Below are positions 50,621 through 61,340 of a DNA stretch of 64,000 nucleotides, piece after piece. Made by a program: the position numbers and the translations under genes. Source of the stretch: Argentina anserina (Eukaryota > Streptophyta > Magnoliopsida > Rosales > Rosaceae); NCBI RefSeq assembly GCF_933775445.1, contig NW_026089441.1, positions 124,001-188,000 of the forward strand. Reading direction: 5' to 3'. Position 1 is the stretch's first letter; every line of letters begins with the position of its first letter. The notes beneath the pieces are model-generated. The model saw nothing but the letters and a program-made list of their open reading frames with translations. It ran no database searches and was not told the DNA's origin.

Positions 50621-52880
50621 CCTTACAGAAAGATACATAAACGAGAAATGAAAAGATACACAATTGGAATAGTAAAGATACGCAATCGATGTAAAGATAC
50701 TCAGTTTGAAAGACACACACTCCCACACTTGCAAAACTCTCAAATACAATAGAAACTCGCATCAGAAGCCTTACAGAAAGATACTCAAACGAGAAATGAA
50801 AAGATACACAATTGGAATAGTAAACATACGCAAACAGTGTAAAGATACACAGTTGGAATAGTAAAGATACGCAAACGATGTAAAGATACTCATTTTGAAA
50901 GAAACACACTCCCACACTTGCAAAACTATCAAATACAATAGAAACTCGCATCAGAAGTCTTACAGAAAGATACTCAAACGAGAAATCAAAAGATACAGAA
51001 TTTGAATAGTAAAGATACGCAAACGATGTAAAGATACACAATTGGAATAGTAAAGATACACAAACGATGTAAAGATACTCAGTTTGAAAGAAACACACTC
51101 CCACACTTGCAAAACTCTCAAATACAATAGAAACTCGCTTCAGAAAGCCTTACAGAAATATACTCAAACGAGAAATGAAAAGATACACAATTGGAATAGT
51201 AAAGATACGCAATCGATGTAAAGATACTCAGTTTGAAAGAAACACACTCCCACACTTGCAAAACTCTCAAATACAATAGAAACTCGCATCAGAAAGCCTT
51301 ACAGAAATATACTCAAACGAGAAATGAAAAGATACACAATTGGAATAGTTAAGATACGCAATCGATGTAAAGATACTCAGTTTGAAAGAAACACACTCCC
51401 ACACTTGCAAAACTCTCAAATACAATAGAAACTCGCATCAGAAAGCCTTACAGAAATATACTCAAACGAGAAATGAAAAGATACACAATTGGAATAGTTA
51501 AAATACGCAATCGATGTAAAGATACTCAGTTTGAAAGAAACACACTCCCACACTTGCAAAACTCTCAAATACAATAGAAACTCGCATCAGAAGCCTTACA
51601 GAAAGATACTTAAACGAGAAATGAAAAGATACAAAATTGGAATAGTAAAGATACGCAAACGATGTAAAGATACACAATTGGAATAGTAATGATACGCAAA
51701 CGATGTAAAGATACTCAGTACGAAAGAAACACACTCCCACACTTGCAAAACTCTCAAATTCAATAGAAACTCGCATCAGAAAGCCTTACAGAAAGATACT
51801 CAAACGAGAAATGAAAAGATAGACAATTGGAATAGTTAAGATACGCAAACGATGTAAAGATACTCAGTTTGAAAGAAACACACTCCCACACTTGCAAAAC
51901 TCTGAAATACAATAGAAACTCGCATCAGAAGCCTTACAGAAAGATACTCAAACGAGAAATGAAAAGATACACAATTGGAATAGTAAAGATACGCAACCGA
52001 TGTAAAGATACACAATTGGAATAGTACAGATACGCAAACGATGTAAAGATACTCAGTATGAAAGAAACACACTCCCACACTTGCAAAACTCTCAAATTCA
52101 ATAGAAACTCGCATCAGAAAGCCTTACAGAAAGATACTCAAACGAGAAATGAAAAGATAGACAATTGGAATAGTTAAGATACGCAAACGATGTAAAGATA
52201 CTCAGTTTGAACGAAACACACTCCCACACTTGCAAAACTCTCAAATACAATAGAAACTCGCATCAGAAAGCCTTAGAGAAATATACTCAAACGAGAAATG
52301 AAAAGATACACAATTGGAATAGTTAAGATACGCAATCGATGTAAAGATACTCAGTTTGAAAGAAACACACTCCCACACTTGCAAAACTCTCAAATACAAT
52401 AGAAACTCGCATCAGAAGCCTTACAGAAAGATACTCAAACGAGAAATGAAAAGATACTCAATTGGAATAGTAAAGATACGCAAACGATGTAAAGATACAC
52501 AATTGGAATAGTAAAGATACGCAAACGATGTAAAGATACTCAGTATGAAAGAAACACACTCCCACACTTGCAAAACTCTCAAATTCAATAGAAACTCGCA
52601 TCAGAAAGCCTTACAGAAAGATACTCAAACGAGAAATGAAAAGATAGACAATTGGAATAGTTAAGATACGCAAACGATGTAAAGATACTCAGTTTGAAAG
52701 AAACACACTCCCACACTTGCAAAACTGTCAAATACAATAGAAACTCGCATCAGAAGTCTTACAAAAAGATACTCAAACGAGAAATGAAAAGATACAGAAT
52801 TGGAATAGTAAAGATACGCAAACGATGTAAAGATACACAATTGGAATAGTAAAGATACGCAAACGATGTAAAGATACTCA
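46330..52880. repeat. Long-period duplication, 4,243 then 4,392 bp
   Basis: The block at about 46.33-48.49 kb reappears at about 50.58-52.88 kb. Shared rare variants are AAACATACGCAAACAGTG (about 46.58, 50.82 kb), GAGAAATCAAAAG with GATACAGAATTTG (about 46.74, 50.98 kb), CAGTACGAAAG (about 47.33, 51.72 kb) and CCTTAGAGAAATAT (about 47.88, 52.27 kb). AACTGTCAAATAC (about 48.33, 52.73 kb) is also shared. The offset grows by 149 bp near 51.4 kb, where the second copy has one extra short monomer. Short monomers with GTTAAGATACGC dominate both copies. Confidence 0.85.
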
Positions 52881-54749
52881 GTATGAAAGAAACACACTCC
52901 CACACTTGCAAAACTCTCAAATTCAATAGAAACTCGCATCAGAAAGCGTTACAGAAAGATACTCAAACGAGAAATGAAAAGATACACAATTGGAATTGTT
53001 AAGATACGCAAACGATGTAAAGATACTCAGTTTGAAAGAAACACACTCCCACACTTGCAAAACTCTCAAATACAATAGAAACTCGCATCAGAAGTCTTAC
53101 AAAAAGATACTCAAACGAGAAATGAAAAGATACAGAATTGGAATAGTAGAGATACGCAAACGATGTAAAGATACACAATTGGAATAGTAAAGATAGCAAA
53201 CGATGTAAAGATACTCAGTTTGAAAGAAACACACTCCCACACTTGCAAAACCCTCAAATACAATAGAAACTCGCATCAGAAGTCTTACAAAAAGATACTC
53301 AAACGAGAAATGAAAAGATACACAATTGGAATAGTAAAGATACACAAACGATGTAAAGATACACAATTGGAATAGTAAAGATACGCAAACGATGTAAAGA
53401 TACTCAGTTTGAAAGAAACACACTCCCACACTTGCAAAACTCTCAAATACAATAGAAACTCGCATCAGAAGTCTTACAAAAAGATACTCAAACGAGAAAT
53501 GAAAAGATACACAATTGGAATAGTAAAGATACACAAACGATGTAAAGATACTCAGTTTGAAAGAAACACACTCCCACACTTGCAAAACTCTCAAATACAA
53601 TAGAAACTCGCATCAGAAAGCCTTACAGAAATATACTCAAACGAGAAATGAAAAGATACACAATTGGAATAGTAAAGATACGCAAACGATGTAGAGATAC
53701 ACAATTGGAATAGTAAAGATACGCAAACGATATAAAGATACTCAGTTTGAAAGAAACACACTCCCACACTTGCAAAACTCTCAAATACAATAGAAACTCG
53801 CATCAGAAAGCCTTACAGAAATATACTCAAACGAGAAATGAAAAGATACACAATTGGAATAGTAAAGATACGCAATCGATGTAAAGATACACAATTGGAA
53901 TAGTAAAGATACGCAAACGATGTAAAGATACTCAGTTTGAAAGAAACACACTCCCACACTTGCAAAACTCTCAAATTCAATAGAAACTCGCATCAGAAAC
54001 CCTTACAGAAAGATACTTAAACGAGAAATGAAAAGATACACAATTGGAATAGTAAAGATACGCAATCGATATAAAGATACTCAGTTTGAAAGAAACACAC
54101 TCCCACACTTGCAAAACTCTCAAATACAATAGAAACTCGCATCAGAAGTCTTACAGAAAAATACTCAAACGAGAAATGAAAAGATATACAATTGGAATAG
54201 TAAAGATACGCAAACGATGTAGAGATACACAATTGGAATAATAAAGATACGCAAACGATGTAAAGATACTCAGTTTGAAAGAAACACACTCCTACACTTG
54301 CAAAACTCTCAAATACAATAGAAACTCGCATCAGAAAGCCTTACAGAAAGATACTTAAACGAGAAATGAAAAGATACACAATTGGAATAGTAAAGATACG
54401 CAATCGATGTAAAGATACACAATTGGAATAGTAAAGATACGCAAACGATGTAAAGATACTCAGTTTGAAAGAAACACACTCCCACACTTGCAAAACTCTC
54501 AAATACAATAGAAACTCGCATCAGAAGTCTTACAAAAAGATACTCAAACGAGAAATGAAAAGATACAGAATTGGAATAGTAAAGATACGCAAACGATGTA
54601 AAGATACACAATTGGAATAGTAAAGATACGCAAACGATGTAAAGATACTCAGTATGAAAGAAACACACTCCCACACTTGCAAAACTCTCAAATTCCATAG
54701 AAACTCGCATCAGAAAGCCTTACAGAAATATACTCAAACGAGAAATGAA

Positions 54750-56400
54750 AAGATACACAATTGGAATTGTTAAGATACGCAAACGATGTAAAGATACTCA
54801 GTTTGAAAGAAACACACTCCCACACTTGCAAAACTCTCAAATACAATAGAAACTCGCATCAGAAAGCCTTACAGAAATATACTCAAACGAGAAATGAAAA
54901 GATACACAATTGGAATAGTTAAGATACGCAATCGATGTAAAGATACTCAGTTTGAAAGAAACACACTCCCACACTTGCAAAACTCTCAAATACAATAGAA
55001 ACTCGCATCAGAAAGCCTTACAGAAATATACTCAAACGAGAAATGAAAAGATACACAATTGGAATAGTTAAGATACGCAATCGATGTAAAGATACTCAGT
55101 TTGAAAGAAACACACTCCCACACTTGCAAAACTCTCAAATACAATAGAAACTCGCATCAGAAGCCTTACAGAAAGATACTTAAACGAGAAATGAAAATAT
55201 ACAAAATTGGAATAGTAAAGATACGCAAACGATGTAAAGATACACAATTGGAATAGTAATGATACGCAAACGATGTAAAGATACTCAGTACGAAAGAAAC
55301 ACACTCCCACACTTGCAAAACTCTCAAATTCAATAGAAACTCGCATCAGAAAGCCTTACAGAAAGATACTCAAACGAGAAATGAAAAGATAGACAATTGG
55401 AATAGTTAAGATACGCAAACGATGTAAAGATACTCAGTTTGAAAGAAACACACTCCCACACTTGCAAAACTCTGAAATACAATAGAAACTCGCATCAGAA
55501 GCCTTACAGAAAGATACTCAAACGAGAAATGAAAAGATACACAATTGGAATTGTAAAGATACGCAAACGATGTAAAGATAGACAATTGGAATAGTTAAGA
55601 TACGCAAACGATGTAAAGATACTCAGTTTGAACGAAACACACTCCCACACTTGCAAAACTCTCAAATACAATAGAAACTCGCATCAGAAAGCCTTAGAGA
55701 AATATACTCAAACGAGAAATGAAAAGATACACAATTGGAATAGTTAAGATACGCAATCGATGTAAAGATACTCAGTTTGAAAGAAACACACTCCCACACT
55801 TGCAAAACTCTCAAATACAATAGAAACTCGCATCAGAAGCCTTACAGAAAGATACTCAAACGAGAAATGAAAAGATACTCAATTGGAATAGTAAAGATAC
55901 GCAAACGATGTAAAGATACACAATTGGAATAGTAAAGATACGCAAACGATGTAAAGATACTCAGTATGAAAGAAACACACTCCCACACTTGCAAAACTCT
56001 CAAATTCAATAGAAACTCGCATCAGAAAGCCTTACAGAAAGATACTCAAACGAGAAATGAAAAGATACACAATTGGAATTGTAAAGATACGCAAACGATG
56101 TAAAGATACTCAGTTTGAAAGAAACACACTCCCACACTTGCAAAACTCTCAAATACAATAGAAACTCGCATCAAAAGTCTTACAAAAAGATACTCAAACG
56201 AGAAATGAAAAGATACAGAATTGGAATAGTAAAGATACGCAAACGATGTAAAGATACACAATTGGAATAGTAAAGATACGCAAACGATGTAAAGATACTC
56301 AGTATGAAAGAAACACACTCCCACACTTGCAAAACTCTCAAATTCAATAGAAACTCGCATCAGAAAGCCTTACAGAAAGATACTCAAACGAGAAATGAAA
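54750..56400. repeat. Third, rearranged copy of the 47-48 / 51-52 kb block
   Basis: From about 54.9 kb the sequence follows the 51.3-52.9 kb copy at a 3,570-bp offset, with CAGTACGAAAG near 55.29 kb and CTCTGAAATAC near 55.47 kb. Near 55577 the offset drops to 3,421 bp. There, the GATAGACAATTGG form of M, normally right after L, sits in the second module slot of a long monomer. A net loss of about 149 bp by exchange between M modules explains this. Confidence 0.78.
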
Positions 56401-56944
56401 AGATACACAATTGGAATTGTTAAGATACGCAAACGATGTAAAGATACTCAGTTTGAAAGAAACACACTCCCACACTTGCAAAACTCTCAAATACAATAGA
56501 AACTCGCATCAGAAGTCTTACGAAAAGATACTCAAACGAGAAATGAAAAGATACAGAATTGGAATAGTAAAGATACGCAAACGATGTAAAGATACACAAT
56601 TGGAATAGTAAAGATACGCAAACGATGTAAAGATACTCAATTTGAAAGAAACACACTCCCACACTTGCAAAACTCTCAAATACAATAGAAACTCATATCA
56701 GAAGTCTTACAAAAAGATACTCAAACGAGAAATGAAAAGATACACAATTGGAATAGTAAAGATACACAAACGATGTAAAGATACACAATTGGAATAGTAA
56801 AGATACGCAAACGATGTAAAGATACTCAGTTTGAAAGAAACACACTCCCACACTTGCAAAACTCTCAAATACAATAGAAACTCGCATCAGAAGTCTTACA
56901 AAAAGATACTCAAACGAGAAATGAAAAGATACACAATTGGAATA

Positions 56945-59900
56945 GTAAAGATACGCAAACGATGTAAAGATACTCAGTTTGAAATAAACACACTCCCGCA
57001 CTTGCAAAACTCTCAAATTCAATAGAAACTCGCATCAGAAGCCTTACAGAAAGATACTCAAACGAGAAATGAAAAGATACAGAATTGGAATAGTAAAGAT
57101 ACGCAAACGATGTAAAGATACTCAGTTTGAAAGAAACACACTCCCACACTTGCAAAACTCTCAAATACAATAGAAACTCGCATCAGAAGTCTTACAGAAA
57201 GATACTCAAACGAGAAACGAAAAGATACACAATTGGAATAGTAAAGATACGCAAACGATGTAAAGATACACAATTGGAATAGTAAAGATACACAAACGAT
57301 GTAAAGATACTCAGTTTGAAAGAAACACACTCCCACACTTGCAAAACTCTCAAATACAATAGAAACTCGCTTCAGAAAGCCTTACAGAAATATACTCAAA
57401 CGAGAAATGAAAAGATACACAATTGGAATAGTAAAGATACGCAATCGATGTAAAGATACTCAGTTTGAAAGAAACACACTCCCACACTTGCAAAACTCTC
57501 AAATACAATAGAAACTCGCATCAGAAAGCCTTACAGAAATATACTCAAACGAGAAATGAAAAGATACACAATTGGAATAGTTAAGATACGCAATAGATGT
57601 AAAGATACTCAGTTTGAAAGAGACACACTCCCACACTTGCAAAACTCTCAAATACAATAGACACTCGCATCAGAAGCCTTACAGAAAGATACTCAAACGA
57701 GAAATGAAAAGATACACAATTGGAATAGTAAAGATACGCAAACGATGTAAAGATACACAATTGGAATAGTAAAGATACGCAAACGATGTAAAGATACTCA
57801 GTATGAAAGAAACACACTCCCACACTTGCAAAACTCTCAAATTCAATAGAAACTCGCATCAGAAAGCCTTACAGAAAGATACTCAAACGAGAAATGAAAA
57901 GATAGACAATTGGAATAGTAAAGATACGCAATCGATGTAAAGATACTCAGTTTGAAAGACACACACTCCCACACTTGCAAAACTCTCAAATACAATAGAA
58001 ACTCGCATCAGAAAGCCTTACAGAAATATACTCAAACGAGAAATGAAAAGATACACAATTGGAATAGTAAAGATACGCAAACGATGTAGAGATACACAAT
58101 TGGAATAGTAAAGATACGCAAACGATGTAAAGATACTCAGTTTGAAAGAAACACATTCCCACACTTGCAAAACTCTCAAATACAATAGAAACTCGCATCA
58201 GAAAGCCTTACAGAAATATACTAAAACGAGAAATGAAAAGATACACAATTGGAATAGTAAAGATACGCAATCGATGTAAAGATACACAATTGGAATAGTA
58301 AAGATACGCAAACGATGTAAAGATACTCAGTTTGAAAGAAACACACTCCCACACTTGCAAAACTCTCAAATTCAATAGAAACTCGCATCAGAAACCCTTA
58401 CAGAAAGATACTTAAACGAGAAATGAAAAGATACACAATTGGAATAGTAAAGATACGCAATCGATATAAAGATACTCAGTTTGAAAGAAACACACTCCCA
58501 CACTTGCAAAACTCTCAAATACAATAGAAACTCGCATCAGAAGTCTTACAGAAAAATACTCAAACGAGAAATGAAAAGATATACAATTGGAATAGTAAAG
58601 ATACGCAAACGATGTAGAGATACACAATTGGAATAGTAAAGATACGCAAACGATGTAAAGATACTCAGTTTGAAAGAAACACACTCCTACACTTGCAAAA
58701 CTCACAAATAGAATAGAAACTCGCATCAGAAAGCCTTACAGAAAGATACTTAAACGAGAAATGAAAAGATACACAATTGGAATAGTAAAGATACGCAATC
58801 GATGTAAAGATACACAATTGGAATAGTAAAGATACGCAAACGATGTAAAGATACTCAGTTTGAAAGAAACACACTCCCACACTTGCAAAACTCTCAAATA
58901 CAATAGAAACTCGCATCAGAAGTCTTACAAAAAGATACTCAAACGAGAAATGAAAAGATACACAATTGGAATAGTAAAGATACACAAACGATGTAAAGAT
59001 AATCAGTTTGAAAGAAACACACTCCCACACTTGCAAAACTCTCAAATACAATAGAAACTCGCATCAGAAAGCCTTACAGAAATATACTCAAACGAGAAAT
59101 GAAAAGATACACAATTGGAATAGTAAAGATACGCAAACGATGTAGAGATACACAATTGGAATAGTAAAGATACGCAAACGATGTAGAGATACACAATTGG
59201 AATAGTAAAGATACGCAAACGATGTAAAGATACTAAGTTTGAAAGAAACACACTCCCACACTTGCAAAACTCTCAAATACAATAGAAACTCGCATCAGAA
59301 AGCCTTACAGAAATATACTCAAACGAGAAATGAAAAGATACACAATTGGAATAGTAAAGATACGCAATCGATGTAAAGATACACAATTGGAATAGTAAAG
59401 ATACGCAAACGATGTAAAGATACTCAGTTTGAAAGAAACACACTCCCACACTTGCAAAACTCTCAAATTCAATAGAAACTCGCATCAGAAACCCTTACAG
59501 AAAGATACTTAAACGAGAAATGAAAAGATACACAATTGGAATAGTAAAGATACGCAATCGATGTAAAGATACTCAGTTTGAAAGAAACACACTCCCACAC
59601 TTGCAAAACTCTCAAATACAATAGAAACTCGCATCAAAAGTCTTACAGAAAAATACTCAAACGAGAAATGAAAAGATATACAATTGGAATAGTAAAGATA
59701 CGCAAACGATGTAGAGATACACAATTGGAATAGTAAAGATACGCAAACGATGTAAAGATACTCAGTTTGAAAGAAACACACTCCTACAGTTGCAAAACTC
59801 TTAAATACAATAGAAACTCGCATCAGAAAGCCTTACAGAAATATACTCAAACGAGAAATGAAAAGATATACAATTGGAATAGTAAAGATACGCAAACGAT

Positions 59901-61340
59901 GTAAAGATACACAATTGGAATAGTAAAGATACGCAAACGATGTAAAGATACTCAGTTTGAAAGAAACACACTCCCACACTTGCAAAACTCTCAAATTCAA
60001 TAGAAACTCGCATCAGAAACCCTTACAGAAAGATACTTAAACGAGAAATGAAAAGATACACAATTGGAATAGTAAAGATACGCAATCGATGTAAAGATAG
60101 TCAGTTTGAAAGACACACACTCCCACACTTGCAAAACTCTCAAATACAATAGAAACTCGCATCAGAAGCCTTACAGAAAGATACTCAAACGAGAAATGAA
60201 AAGATCACAATTGGAATAGTAAAGATACGCAAACGATGTAAAGATACATAATTGGAATAGTAAAGATACGCAAACGATGTAAAGATACTCAGTTTGAAAT
60301 AAACACACTCCCGCACTTGCAAAACTCTCAAATTCAATAGAAACTCGCATCAGAAGCCTTACAGAAAGATACTCAAACGAGAAATGAAAAGATACAGAAT
60401 TGGAATAGTAAAGATACGCAAACGATGTAAAGATACTCAGTTTGAAAGAAACACACTCCCACACTTGCAAAACTCTCAAATACAATAGAAACTCGCATCA
60501 GAAGTCTTACAGAAAGATACTCAAACGAGAAACGAAAAGATACACAATTGGAATAGTAAAGATACGCAAACGATGTAAAGATACACAATTGGAATAGTAA
60601 AGATACACAAACGATGTAAAGATACTCAGTTTGAAAGAAACACACTCCCACACTTGCAAAACTCTCAAATACAATAGAAACTCGCTTCAGAAAGCCTTAC
60701 AGAAATATACTCAAACGAGAAATGAAAAGATACACAATTGGAATAGTAAAGATACGCAATCGATGTAAAGATACTCAGTTTGAAAGAAACACACTCCCAC
60801 ACTTGCAAAACTCTCAAATACAATAGAAACTCGCATCAGAAAGCCTTACAGAAATATACTCAAACGAGAAATGAAAAGATACACAATTGGAATAGTTAAG
60901 ATACGCAATAGATGTAAAGATACTCAGTTTGAAAGAGACACACTCCCACACTTGCAAAACTCTCAAATACAATAGACACTCGCATCAGAAGCCTTACAGA
61001 AAGATACTCAAACGAGAAATGAAAAGATACACAATTGGAATAGTAAAGATACGCAAACGATGTAAAGATACACAATTGGAATAGTAAAGATACGCAAACG
61101 ATGTAAAGATACTCAGTATGAAAGAAACACACTCCCACACTTGCAAAACTCTCAAATTCAATAGAAACTCGCATCAGAAAGCCTTACAGAAAGATACTCA
61201 AACGAGAAATGAAAAGATAGACAATTGGAATAGTAAAGATACGCAATCGATGTAAAGATACTCAGTTTGAAAGACACACACTCCCACACTTGCAAAACTC
61301 TCAAATACAATAGAAACTCGCATCAGAAAGCCTTACAGAA
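56945..61340. repeat. Dispersed duplication, offset 3,315 bp
   Basis: The stretch at about 56.95-58.03 kb matches about 60.26-61.34 kb at 3,315 bp. Shared rare variants are GATACAGAATTGG (57076, 60391), CTCGCTTCAGAAAG (about 57.37, 60.68 kb), GCAATAGATG (about 57.59, 60.91 kb), GAAAGAGACACAC (about 57.62, 60.93 kb) and CAATAGACACTCGC (about 57.66, 60.97 kb). The block related to 53.6 kb lies between the two copies, so duplications here are interleaved and not simple neighbours. GATCACAATTGG near 60203 is a one-base deletion. Confidence 0.82.
58998..59228. repeat. 231-bp monomer with three M-N modules (independent)
   Basis: Three M-N pairs lie between core starts at 58998 (GATAATCAG variant) and 59229 (GATACTAAG variant). 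The first two N modules end in GTAGA, unlike the 7.6-kb example where they end in GTAAA. This is therefore probably a separate expansion. A related block at 53.6 kb has only two modules at the equivalent place. Confidence 0.9.

Larger units (their letters stand above)
53300..59825. repeat. Three dispersed copies of a block with AAAAATACTC and TATAAAG variants
   Basis: Blocks at about 53.3-54.3 (extending to 54.57), 57.99-58.96 and 58.8-59.8 kb are related at offsets of 4,395 and 5,451/5,492 bp. Shared variants are CTTACAGAAAAATACTC (about 54.15, 58.55 and 59.64 kb), ACTCCTACACTTGC (54.29, 58.69 kb; ACTCCTACAGTTGC at 59.78 kb) and ATCGATATAAAG (54.07, 58.46 kb). The 41-bp step in the third offset is the extra module of the three-module monomer at 58998. 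Between the blocks are short monomers of the GTTAAGATACGC and CTTACAAAAAGATAC kinds. Confidence 0.8.

Noticed and set aside
54060..54080. TATAAA box created by GATATAAAG near 53.73, 54.07 and 58.46 kb.
   Set aside because: This is a single G-to-A change in the common GATGTAAAG. No initiator, downstream gene or other promoter signal is nearby.
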